The notes under the pieces are model-generated. The model was given only the letters and a program-made list of their open reading frames with translations, was not told the DNA's origin and did no database searches. Shown piece after piece: positions 1-6,098 of a stretch of DNA of 6,098 nt (positions are counted from its first letter, which is position 1; each line of letters starts with the position of its first letter). The translations under genes were made by a program, and so were the position numbers. This DNA is from a bacterium UBP3_UBA1247. Its GTDB lineage: Bacteria; UBA3054. The stretch covers positions 3,581-9,678 of the forward strand of contig DBWD01000070.1 of assembly GCA_002308555.1 (NCBI GenBank), written 5' to 3'.

Positions 1-217
1 CCGCCGGCCACTGGCAGGGCAGGTCCATGTCCCGGCCTTTCTGGCAGCGGATCAGAAGGGGCAGCTCCGAGCAGACGTTGGAGGAAAGCAAAAAGGCCTC
101 CCGGCACTGCTCGGGGGTGAAGCGCCAGTCTTCCGCACCGTTCTTCGCGGAGCGCTCGCTTTGGCCGCAGCCGGCCAGCGCGGCGGCCAGGGCCAGCAAC
201 AGGATCGCCCTAAGCAT
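1..217 (-). CDS. Small cysteine-containing lipoprotein, N-terminal 72 codons, runs off the left edge
   Basis: Reading leftward from the ATG at 217, the frame stays open to the window edge, so the gene is partial and lacks its C-terminus. Residues 1-17 form a lipoprotein signal: M-L-R, a run of Leu/Ala, then the lipobox L14-A15-G16-C17. The product should be cleaved before C17, lipidated and held at an envelope membrane. Glycine at +2 gives no reason to predict inner-membrane retention. The mature part seen so far carries Cys38, Cys49, Cys58 and Cys68, 9 to 11 residues apart, which could form disulfides. The start is supported by AAGGAGG six bases upstream. The first eight bases overlap the end of the preceding membrane-protein gene, which implies translational coupling. 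I recognise no family. Its place in a polysaccharide operon suggests an envelope role tied to the polymer, but that is inference. Confidence 0.8.
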   Translation of the reverse strand, partial: MLRAILLLALAAALAGCGQSERSAKNGAEDWRFTPEQCREAFLLSSNVCSELPLLIRCQKGRDMDLPCQWPA

Positions 218-1580
218 TGGCGGCCTCCTTGTTTTCGTTGGAAGGATACCCGAAAGCCAGCCGCGCCAAAATGTAGGGGAAGGACAGCACGGAGATGGTG
301 AAGAAGGGGGCGGAAATGGCCGCGTAGCGCTGCTGGGGCAGGAACAGCATGGCGAAGCAGCAGACCGACAGTATGCCGCAGCTGTCCTGGGAGCGCAGTT
401 TCCCGAGCTTGTAGAGCGTGAAAGTCAGAACGGCGCAGAGGAGCGGGGCGCAGGGCGCGAGCTTCTCCAGGAGGGAAAGGTTCTCCGCGAAGGACAGGTA
501 AGCCTCCAGCCCGGCGGAGACGAAGAAGCGCATCTGCACGCCGTAGATCTTCAGGACGAAGGGACCGAAGGCGATGATGGCCAGGGCGTACACCCCCAGC
601 GCCAGGCCCATCTGGGTGATCCTCAGATGGAAGAAAGTGGATTCCGGATTCTGGTCGAAGATCCTTACCAGCACGCGCCGGAAATATTTCCCGAACTTCT
701 CCTTCAGCTCGGCGTGGTTCGGCATGAAGATATAGACCAGCGCCAGGACGCCGACGATGAGGGTGGTCCAGATGACGATCTTGAAGAAGGAGGTTATGCG
801 CAGGTTGTTCTGGGCCAGGAAGGAGCAGACCATCAGGGTCAGGATCGTGACGGTGACCCAGGCGGTGATGACGACGCCCAGGAAAACGTAGACGTCCCGC
901 ACGCTGCTTTCGCCCCTGACGAAGACCCTGGGCTTGATGTCGGAGGCGAGGAAGTGGGGCGACCTGTGGTAATGGGGTATCATCAGATACCGCATGATCA
1001 GCACCGCCAGCTGTCCTCCGAACCACCATTGCAGCAGCACCGTCTCCGTGAAGAAACAGTTGAAGAGCATCATGATGGCGGAGAGGAAATAGAGGGTCCA
1101 GGTCAGGTAGGTGTTGAATTTCAGGGCGGACAGGAGCCTGTCCCAGTTGAACAGCACCAGCGCGGCGGTGAAGGCGCAGTTGGCCCAGTACTGCAGCGGC
1201 ATGCAGGCCAGAAGGAAGGCGGACCCAAGCCCCACGTAGATGTTGACGCAGGAAGAGCCGACCCGGAAGGCCATCAGGCAGGCCAGGGCCGCGCCGATGG
1301 CGTAGACCAGGTAGATGCTCCTGGAATCGGGCAGGGCGTCGTCGTGGTGCATGCCGTAGAAGACCAGCTGCTCGAGCCAGGAGGCGGAGTGCACCAGGCA
1401 GCAGCGCGTCACGCTGAGCAGATCCTGCTCCGCGGCGTAGGGCACGGAAAGGCCGCTGTTGATCAGCATGATGGGCGTGACCGGCTGGAAGCGCCCGGAA
1501 TAGCAGCGCCAGAAGGCCAGCAGCGCGCAGAGCACGGCCAGGAAGATCAGAAGATAGGTTTTCCAGCCTACTGAGCGCAT
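210..1580 (-). CDS. Polytopic membrane protein of unknown function, 456 aa, in a polysaccharide operon
   Basis: I do not recognise this family. The protein is very hydrophobic, with about 11 likely membrane spans, at roughly residues 8-25, 88-106, 111-128, 133-150, 158-180, 185-201, 229-252, 265-286, 322-345, 376-392 and 400-443 (the last probably two spans). Between spans 1 and 2 is a loop of about 60 residues holding an E51-Q-D53 triad and H78-H-D-D81. Two polar, basic segments (about 201-228 and 288-320) are likely cytoplasmic. A long first extracytoplasmic loop with acidic residues resembles GT-C glycosyltransferases, and many-span proteins in such loci can also be polymerases or ligases. 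I see no diagnostic motif for any of these. The start at 1580 is supported by TGGAG five bases upstream and by a 13-base overlap with the preceding gene. The stop overlaps the lipoprotein start by 8 bases. The coding call is firm; the function is open. Confidence 0.85.
   Translation of the reverse strand: MRSVGWKTYLLIFLAVLCALLAFWRCYSGRFQPVTPIMLINSGLSVPYAAEQDLLSVTRCCLVHSASWLEQLVFYGMHHDDALPDSRSIYLVYAIGAALACLMAFRVGSSCVNIYVGLGSAFLLACMPLQYWANCAFTAALVLFNWDRLLSALKFNTYLTWTLYFLSAIMMLFNCFFTETVLLQWWFGGQLAVLIMRYLMIPHYHRSPHFLASDIKPRVFVRGESSVRDVYVFLGVVITAWVTVTILTLMVCSFLAQNNLRITSFFKIVIWTTLIVGVLALVYIFMPNHAELKEKFGKYFRRVLVRIFDQNPESTFFHLRITQMGLALGVYALAIIAFGPFVLKIYGVQMRFFVSAGLEAYLSFAENLSLLEKLAPCAPLLCAVLTFTLYKLGKLRSQDSCGILSVCCFAMLFLPQQRYAAISAPFFTISVLSFPYILARLAFGYPSNENKEAANA
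224..230 (-). promoter_or_regulatory. Shine-Dalgarno site for the lipoprotein gene
   Basis: AAGGAGG reads on the minus strand six bases before the ATG at 217. It lies inside the 3' end of the upstream coding region. It decides the start of the lipoprotein, because the signal peptide begins exactly at that ATG. Confidence 0.8.
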
Positions 1581-3187
1581 TTGATCTCCAGTTTCTCGAT
1601 GCCGAGGTTGCGGTCAAGCCCGCCGCCCTCGTCGCGGTCGTTGGTGAAGCGCAGAATGAAGACGGCGGGGTTGTCCTGCACGTTGAACTCCATTTCGTAA
1701 GGCTGGAACCTGCGGTTCTCGGATAGGACGCTCAGGGCGTGGGATTCGTCGCCCACCCAGACTTCCGCCTTGCAGGTGGGGTCGAAGTTGACTTCCTTGG
1801 CCTTCTCGTGGTTGGAGCCCTCGTCCCTGGCGTAAAGCGTCATGACATATTTGCCCTTGGGCAGCCAAAGGTGGCCGGCCACGTAGCGCCCGTTAAGCAT
1901 GACGATCTCCTCGCTGGTCCTGTCCACCGCGGCGTCTTCCATGGGCGTCAGCCAGTAGTTGCAGTTGATGGTGTAGATCTTGTCGGCGCTTTGGCTGAAG
2001 GTGCCGGACAAAAAGGCCGCGTTGGGATTGTCGGGGTAATTGAAAGAGAAAGTGTTGAGGTAATTGCGGGCGATGACCTGGTTGCCGGACATAGCCTGCA
2101 GCCGCGACAGGAAGTAGAGCAGGTAGCTGTTTTTCTGGGCGTCCTTGATCACCCTTTGGATATTCTGGGTGACGGCGGGGGTCATGAAGCGGTAGGAGGG
2201 ATCAAGGGAGTCCGTGTAATAGGCCGCCATAAGGTCCTGGGTCTGCCCGATGAGGGCGCTTATGAGGGCTTCCTTTTCCAGCTGGCGGCCGGTGTTGAGA
2301 TTGGTCTCCGCGAGATCGGACATCTCCTTCCATTTCCTCTGGCCCGCCAGGTAGCCCAGCTGATAGACCCTGGCCGCTTCCTGGTCGCAAAGGGAAAAGG
2401 CGCGCATCAGGGCGTTGTAGGCGTCCTGGTTCCTGGCTTTCAGACGGTTGGCGTCCCTGTTCATGAAGCGGGTGTTGCTGACGGCCACGGCCACCCGGGC
2501 GCCGCCGAAAACGGCGGTGTAGAAGGAAAAGCCGATGAAGAAAATGACCAGCAGGTCATAGCTCGGCTTGGAGCGGGAGCCGCCGGACTTGCCCTCCTCC
2601 CCGGCCTCGCGGCCGTGAGTGTTTTTGGGATCGCAAAACCTGGTGATGAGGAAAAAGAGGAAGATCGCCCCGACCGGCTTGAAGCAGGTCAGCACGGAAT
2701 AGATGATGTTGCTGCCGCCGCGGATCATGCCGGTGATCTCCGTGATGGAGAGGAACAGCATGACGTTCAGGACGATCAGGTAGATGACCCATTCCGTCAG
2801 GGAAATGGACTTGAAGAAATTTTTGGCGTACTGGCGTTTCAAAAGGACCCGCATGGCCACCAGGATGAAGTCCACCCCGAGGGCCATGATGACCAGGATC
2901 GCGTACACGTAATAGAAGACCGCGGTCTCCTTCTGGGGGTCGAAGCTGCCGGCGGTCAAAGGATCGCAGGCGTAGATCACGTAGACCACGCACAGCCCCA
3001 GGAGCGCGCGCCGCCAGAAAGCCTTGGCAAACTCCGAGCGGTAAATTAGAAACAGGGCGAACACCACCAGGCCCAGGACCGCTATCCGCACGTATTCCTG
3101 CAGGAGCAGGAAATAGGCGCAGGGCAGGGAGGCGATCAGGATCGCCAGGATGGAACTCAGGCAGATTGCGCGACTCTTGTCAGACAT
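1568..3187 (-). CDS. Membrane protein with periplasmic helical region and C-terminal CBM36/60-like domain, 539 aa
   Basis: The N-terminal part has seven likely spans, at about residues 9-29, 33-49, 60-76, 90-113, 132-150, 162-183 and 210-231. Basic loops (50-60, 114-126, 184-209) fall on the predicted cytoplasmic side, and the acidic loop 75-88 falls outside. This places residues 232-539 in the periplasm. Residues 240-400 are helical and alanine-rich with a TPR-like look, for example 355-384, though no repeat is clear-cut. Residues 400-539 look like a beta-sandwich. The stretch F514-T-N-D517, then D525-R-N-L528 and a final beta strand, matches from memory the end of calcium-dependent carbohydrate-binding modules of the CBM36/CBM60 type (FxND...DRNLxVD). 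I infer a membrane-anchored, glycan-contacting component of polymer assembly or secretion; no catalytic motif is seen. The start is set by AAGGAGG four bases upstream, and the gene begins nine bases after the kinase stop. A Wzy- or ligase-like role is possible but unsupported. Confidence 0.85.
   Translation of the reverse strand: MSDKSRAICLSSILAILIASLPCAYFLLLQEYVRIAVLGLVVFALFLIYRSEFAKAFWRRALLGLCVVYVIYACDPLTAGSFDPQKETAVFYYVYAILVIMALGVDFILVAMRVLLKRQYAKNFFKSISLTEWVIYLIVLNVMLFLSITEITGMIRGGSNIIYSVLTCFKPVGAIFLFFLITRFCDPKNTHGREAGEEGKSGGSRSKPSYDLLVIFFIGFSFYTAVFGGARVAVAVSNTRFMNRDANRLKARNQDAYNALMRAFSLCDQEAARVYQLGYLAGQRKWKEMSDLAETNLNTGRQLEKEALISALIGQTQDLMAAYYTDSLDPSYRFMTPAVTQNIQRVIKDAQKNSYLLYFLSRLQAMSGNQVIARNYLNTFSFNYPDNPNAAFLSGTFSQSADKIYTINCNYWLTPMEDAAVDRTSEEIVMLNGRYVAGHLWLPKGKYVMTLYARDEGSNHEKAKEVNFDPTCKAEVWVGDESHALSVLSENRRFQPYEMEFNVQDNPAVFILRFTNDRDEGGGLDRNLGIEKLEIKCAQ
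1586..1590 (-). promoter_or_regulatory. Shine-Dalgarno site for the 456-aa membrane protein
   Basis: TGGAG reads on the minus strand five bases before the ATG at 1580. It lies within the last codons of the upstream gene, so the two genes are probably translationally coupled. Confidence 0.6.
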
Positions 3188-3191
3188 GGGG

Positions 3192-3198
3192 CCTCCTT
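3192..3198 (-). promoter_or_regulatory. Shine-Dalgarno site overlapping the kinase stop codon
   Basis: AAGGAGG sits four bases before the ATG at 3187, and its first two A bases are the last two bases of the kinase TAA stop. Ribosomes finishing the kinase would therefore stop on the next gene's binding site, a layout typical of coupled translation. Confidence 0.8.
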
Positions 3199-5257
3199 AG
3201 CCTTTGGCTTCCTCGTCCTTCTTATCTTTGTCTTTATCGGCCTTGGCCTGCTCTTTCGCCTTCAGCTGCTTCTCGTAGGCCTCCAGGGCCTTGCGGCGGT
3301 TGTCGGCCGGATTGGCGGAGGCGGTCTTGGGCTCCTTGGAGGGCTTGCCGCCGCCGCTGCTGTCGCTGCTCTTGTAGGCGCTGCGGTAGGCGCTCCTGTA
3401 GGAGCTCCTGTAAGCGCGGTAGGAGCGGTAGTAGGAGTAGGTGTAGCCGTAGCGGTAGTAGCCGCCCCTGCTGATGTCCACGTTGTTCAGAATGATGCCC
3501 AGGACGTTGACGTTGATCTTCTTAAGCTGCAGTATGCAGTTCTTGACCTGTTCCCTGGGGGTCCTGTCGCCGTTGGCCACAAGCAGCGCGGCGTCGGTGT
3601 ACTGCGCGATGATGGCGCTGTCCGTCACCACCATGTAAGGCGGGGCGTCGATGATGACGCGGGTGTATTTGCCCCTGGCCCACTTGATCAGCTCTTCCAG
3701 GCGCGGGGAGTTCAGAAGCTCCACGGGCACCGGGGGCGTGTGGCCGGAGTTGATGATGTTGAGGTTGGGCATGGTGGTGGTCCTGACCAGGTCCTCGATG
3801 TTCTTCATGCCGATGAGGTAGGCGGAAAGGCCGCCGTCGTTGTCCTCGCCGAAGATCTTGTGGATGCGGGGACGGCGCATGTCGGCGTCAATAAGGAGGA
3901 CCTTGTCGCCGGCCGCGGCCATGACCTCGGCCACGTTGGTCGCGGTGGTGGTCTTGCCTTCGCTCATGGCCGAGCTGGTGATGACCATGACCTGCACAGG
4001 CTTGGGCGAGGAGAAGAGAATGTTCGTCCTGATGGACTGGTAGCTCTCGGTGATGATGCTCTTGGGGAAGAATTCCACGATGCGCTCCAGCTCCTGGACG
4101 TTGTCGGATTTTGTCATCTTGGGGACGGTGCCCAGGACCGGCATGTGCAGGAAGCGCTCCACGTCGTCCGGAGTCTTCAGGGTGTCGTCCCAGTATTCCA
4201 GGAAGAAGGTCAGGCCGAGGCCCAGCACCAGGCCGATGACGAAGCCCATGATGAGGTTGTTGATGGCGTTGGGCTTGATGGGGGAGGTGGGCACCTCGGA
4301 ATAGTCCACGATGCGCACGTTGTAGTTTTCCATATTGCTGCCCAGGGCGAATTTCGAGACCAGGGCCAGCAGGTCGCGGTACTGGCTGCGGGTGGATTCC
4401 ACCTGCATCTCGCGGACCTTGACGTTCTTGACGATGTCGTCCAAGGCGATGATGGCCGAGCGCTTCGCGAGGATATCCCGGTTGATCTTGGCGTTCTCGT
4501 CGCTGATGGTGAACTTCTGCGTCTCCTCCAGGGAGGTGTCGCCCAGCAGGGCCAGGTTGCTCTGCAGCTTGTGCTGCAGCTCCGCGATCTCGTTGTTGAG
4601 GAGCTCGATGTGGCCGGGCACGTTCTGGTAGTTGTTGGTGCTCTTGTATTCCAGCAGGGCCTGCTCCTCGGCGATGAGCTCGGCCTTCTTGGCGTTGGCG
4701 TTCTCGTTCATCTGCTTGAAGTAATGCTGCATGACCGCCATGCGCCGCTGGACCGTGAAGCGGATGTAAGTGTCGGCCAGGGTATTGCAGTAAGTGCTGG
4801 CGCGCCTTTTGTCCTCGTCCTCGACGAAGAGCCAGACCAGGTCCGTGCGCATTTCGGACTTCAGGGAGATCTTCTTGGAGAAGGCCGTGATGAGCTGGGC
4901 GTCCGTGGCTTTGCGGTTGGGGATGGAGAACTGCATGAGAGTGTTGGTCTTCAGGGCGTCCAGGGTCATCTTGATGAGGTTCCTGCTGTAGAACATCTGG
5001 ATCTGCGTCTGGCGCAGGGCGTAGGCGCGCTGGTCGCTGACCCTGATATTGTCGATGATGGCGTTGTCCTGGGGCTCGATGCAGAGAAGAACCTTTCCCT
5101 GATACACCTTGTGCATGTTCAGCGTTATCGCTATGGCCAAGCCGGTGGTGATGACGGTGATGATGAAGATCAGAGGAGCGTATTTGGTTAAGACTTCGAA
5201 GTAATAGCGAATGTCTCGTTCCTCAGTCTTGGCTTCCCAGTTTTGCTGTTCGTTCAT
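3197..5257 (-). CDS. Wzc-like polysaccharide co-polymerase and BY-family tyrosine autokinase, 686 aa
   Basis: This inner-membrane protein controls exopolysaccharide chain length and export by cycles of tyrosine autophosphorylation. The Wzz-like domain starts near residue 14. Span 1 is at about 27-46, followed by a periplasmic region with coiled-coil character (about 180-290). Next come a GNVR-type segment (about 285-320), the proline-rich stretch P323/P326/P329 and span 2 at about 335-353. The cytoplasmic kinase carries Walker A (M-S-E-G-K435-T-T), Walker A' (I-D457-A-D459-M-R-R-P) and Walker B (V-I-I-D537-A-P-P). The helix motif E404-S-Y-Q407-S-I-R410 has Gln where the classic ExxRxxR has its middle Arg. 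Residues 600-628 hold 12 tyrosines, the likely autophosphorylation cluster. Unusually, a Ser/Gly/Lys/Glu/Asp-rich tail of about 55 residues follows it; in known Wzc and CpsD proteins the cluster is at the very end. The ATG at 5257 has no good Shine-Dalgarno, but it gives the expected short cytoplasmic N-terminus. The upstream gene is the matching phosphatase. Family assignment is secure; the polymer is unknown. Confidence 0.96.
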   Translation of the reverse strand: MNEQQNWEAKTEERDIRYYFEVLTKYAPLIFIITVITTGLAIAITLNMHKVYQGKVLLCIEPQDNAIIDNIRVSDQRAYALRQTQIQMFYSRNLIKMTLDALKTNTLMQFSIPNRKATDAQLITAFSKKISLKSEMRTDLVWLFVEDEDKRRASTYCNTLADTYIRFTVQRRMAVMQHYFKQMNENANAKKAELIAEEQALLEYKSTNNYQNVPGHIELLNNEIAELQHKLQSNLALLGDTSLEETQKFTISDENAKINRDILAKRSAIIALDDIVKNVKVREMQVESTRSQYRDLLALVSKFALGSNMENYNVRIVDYSEVPTSPIKPNAINNLIMGFVIGLVLGLGLTFFLEYWDDTLKTPDDVERFLHMPVLGTVPKMTKSDNVQELERIVEFFPKSIITESYQSIRTNILFSSPKPVQVMVITSSAMSEGKTTTATNVAEVMAAAGDKVLLIDADMRRPRIHKIFGEDNDGGLSAYLIGMKNIEDLVRTTTMPNLNIINSGHTPPVPVELLNSPRLEELIKWARGKYTRVIIDAPPYMVVTDSAIIAQYTDAALLVANGDRTPREQVKNCILQLKKINVNVLGIILNNVDISRGGYYRYGYTYSYYRSYRAYRSSYRSAYRSAYKSSDSSGGGKPSKEPKTASANPADNRRKALEAYEKQLKAKEQAKADKDKDKKDEEAKG
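3365..3412 (-). repeat. Degenerate 12-bp tandem repeat (four units) in the kinase tyrosine cluster
   Basis: Read on the minus strand from 3412, the units are TACAGGAGCTCC, TACAGGAGCGCC, TACCGCAGCGCC and TACAAGAGCAGC. They encode YRSS, YRSA, YRSA and YKSS (residues 616-631). Each unit keeps the frame and adds one tyrosine beside a basic residue. Looser relatives of the unit lie just upstream (residues 609-615). The repeat probably arose by in-frame duplication within the autophosphorylation region. Confidence 0.75.
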
Positions 5258-5274
5258 ACTTTATTGGCAGTTAG

Positions 5275-5303
5275 GTTAAAAGATTTTTGTTTGCATATAT
5301 CAA
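5275..5303 (-). promoter_or_regulatory. Possible sigma70-like promoter before the kinase gene
   Basis: In the AT-rich gap between phosphatase and kinase, the minus strand reads TTGATA (5303-5298), a 17-base spacer, then TTTAAC (5280-5275). These match TTGACA at 5 of 6 and TATAAT at 4 of 6 positions. Transcription would start about 10 to 15 bases before the kinase ATG, giving a very short leader. The -35 box overlaps the phosphatase TGA stop. AT-rich spacers often give such matches by chance, and the organism's promoter consensus is unknown. The gap holds no clear Shine-Dalgarno and no terminator hairpin. Confidence 0.3.
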
Positions 5304-6094
5304 ATGAAAGGGTCGAAGTCGTCCCTTTCCGAGGCCGGCTCGTAGCCGAGTATCCGGCAGGGTGTTTTCCAGGTCAGCTCGATAAGCTTGCTTTCCCCGA
5401 CCTTTTCGGCCACGCAGCGGCAGCCGGCGTCGTATTGCTCGTAATATTCCGGACGGTGGGCGTCCGAGGAGAGGGCGTCCGCCACTCCCGTCTCCAGGAT
5501 CTTCTCGGCGGTCTCCTTGGCCGTCTGGCCGTAATGGCCGACGAAGCTGGTGGCGTTGGGCATGATCAGGGCGCCCCGGCTCTGCATTTCCCCGGCGGCC
5601 TCGGGATGGCGCTGCACGAAGTAGAAGCGCTCCGGATGGACCACCACGGGGCGGAAGCCGGAAAGGGAAAGCTGGAAGACCGCGGCCACCGCGGCCTGCT
5701 GGTTCACGTCGGAGGTGAATTCTATGAGGGCGTATTTTCCGGCTTTCCCGGTGAGGGAAACGCGGCAGGCGGAGAAAAATTCCTCCGCCCCCGGGAAGAA
5801 CTCCGTCTCCATGGAGCAGGAGAGGGAAAGGGGCAGGGCGTTCTTGTCCCTGAGGGCGGCGGTCTTCCGGAAGGCGGCTTCTATTTCCGAAGGCTCCGGC
5901 ATGAGGGTGTTGCGGTGGTGCGCGGTGGCGTTGATGTGGACCACCTGGGCCTTCAGGGCCGCCTCCATCATCTCGAGGGTCATGCCCTCGTCCTTGGAGC
6001 CGTCGTCTATGCCGGGCAGGACGTGGGTGTGGATGTCCACGCGGGGGAAATCCAACTTAAGCTCCTGCTTATGCCAGAAATTCCAGAACGCCAT
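5300..6094 (-). CDS. CpsB/YwqE-type PHP metal-dependent protein-tyrosine phosphatase, 264 aa
   Basis: This cytoplasmic phosphatase is expected to remove phosphate from the tyrosine cluster of the kinase encoded just downstream, resetting the polysaccharide assembly cycle. The PHP-domain signature is clear: D20-I-H22-T-H24, then G-I-D-D31-G, then T-A-H59-H60, E96, Y-A-L-I-E125-F, H153-P-E-R156-F and S-D211-A-H213. Aligned from memory with the pneumococcal CpsB structure, these supply all nine metal ligands (H22, H24, D31, H59, E96, E125, H153, D211, H213), so it should be active with three metal ions, probably manganese. R156 matches a phosphate-binding arginine. Length is near the usual 240-260 residues. 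The 19 residues before D20, with aromatic and basic residues, resemble other members that start with a short F/W/K-rich lead. The ATG lies only four bases from the window edge, so its ribosome-binding site and promoter cannot be seen, and a longer N-terminus cannot be fully excluded. Confidence 0.95.
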   Translation of the reverse strand: MAFWNFWHKQELKLDFPRVDIHTHVLPGIDDGSKDEGMTLEMMEAALKAQVVHINATAHHRNTLMPEPSEIEAAFRKTAALRDKNALPLSLSCSMETEFFPGAEEFFSACRVSLTGKAGKYALIEFTSDVNQQAAVAAVFQLSLSGFRPVVVHPERFYFVQRHPEAAGEMQSRGALIMPNATSFVGHYGQTAKETAEKILETGVADALSSDAHRPEYYEQYDAGCRCVAEKVGESKLIELTWKTPCRILGYEPASERDDFDPFI

Positions 6095-6098
6095 AAAA

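Noticed and set aside
428..437. Kinase Walker A lacking the textbook Gly before Glu-Gly-Lys (residues 428-437 of the 3197-5257 product; the coordinates here are residue numbers).
   Set aside because: As I recall the family, many BY-kinases vary at this position while keeping E-G-K-T/S, and both Walker A' and Walker B are intact, so I do not read it as inactivation.
27..1574. A 515-codon open frame on the plus strand, opposite the 456-aa membrane protein.
   Set aside because: Its translation is rich in Gly, Gln, Glu, Asp and His, with no domain or membrane pattern. It is the antisense image of a GC-biased gene that has a good start, a Shine-Dalgarno and clear membrane spans.
52..1617. A 521-codon minus-strand frame overlapping the polytopic membrane gene in another frame.
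   Set aside because: Its product is Arg/Pro/Ala/Leu-rich, as expected for an off-frame reading of GC-rich DNA. The 210-1580 frame has real membrane spans and a Shine-Dalgarno.
1739..3049. A 436-codon open frame on the plus strand, opposite the CBM-like membrane protein.
   Set aside because: It has low-complexity Gly/Asp/Val/His composition and no recognisable domain, and it lies fully inside a better-supported gene on the other strand.
3400..3409. The 10-bp palindrome AGGAGCTCCT, considered as an operator or terminator stem.
   Set aside because: It lies inside the coding tyrosine repeat, is explained by the Arg-Ser-Ser codons, and has no loop or T-run.
3740..5191. A 483-codon open frame on the plus strand, opposite the kinase.
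   Set aside because: The minus-strand frame carries all kinase motifs. The plus-strand product is a Val/Asp/Gly/Leu/His-rich antisense artefact.

Overview
The window holds five genes, all on the minus strand and packed head to tail, so transcription runs from the right edge to the left edge. They form part of an exopolysaccharide or capsule locus. The DNA is GC-rich, with strongly GC-biased codon use. That bias produces long antisense open frames on the plus strand, which I treat as shadows. The organism looks Gram-negative: the tyrosine kinase is the one-polypeptide type (Wzz-like periplasmic part joined to a cytoplasmic kinase), and the last gene encodes a lipoprotein. The phylum cannot be fixed from this sequence. 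The PHP-type phosphatase beside a fused kinase would fit a Bacteroidota, PVC-group or similar diderm, but that is only a guess.

In order of transcription: (1) 6094-5300, a CpsB/YwqE-type PHP metal-dependent protein-tyrosine phosphatase with all expected metal ligands. (2) After a 42-base AT-rich gap, 5257-3197, a Wzc-like chain-length regulator and BY-kinase with an unusual C-terminus. Its tyrosine cluster contains a 12-bp tandem repeat and is followed by a charged tail of about 55 residues. (3) 3187-1568, a protein with 7 predicted membrane spans, a periplasmic helical region and a C-terminal CBM36/CBM60-like beta domain. (4) 1580-210, a polytopic membrane protein of about 11 spans that I do not recognise. 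(5) 217 to the left edge, the start of a cysteine-containing lipoprotein.

Genes 2 to 5 are tightly linked: gaps or overlaps are +9, -13 and -8 bases, and each downstream gene has its own Shine-Dalgarno sequence. The only real intergenic space is 5258-5299. It holds a possible weak promoter, and the kinase start has no clear Shine-Dalgarno there.

The kinase and phosphatase probably form the phosphorylation cycle that controls polymer length and export. The two unknown membrane proteins and the lipoprotein are candidates for lineage-specific polymerisation, modification, anchoring or export parts. No glycosyltransferase, flippase, recognisable polymerase or outer-membrane exporter lies in this window. 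I see no RNA genes, CRISPR array, insertion sequence or convincing terminator.
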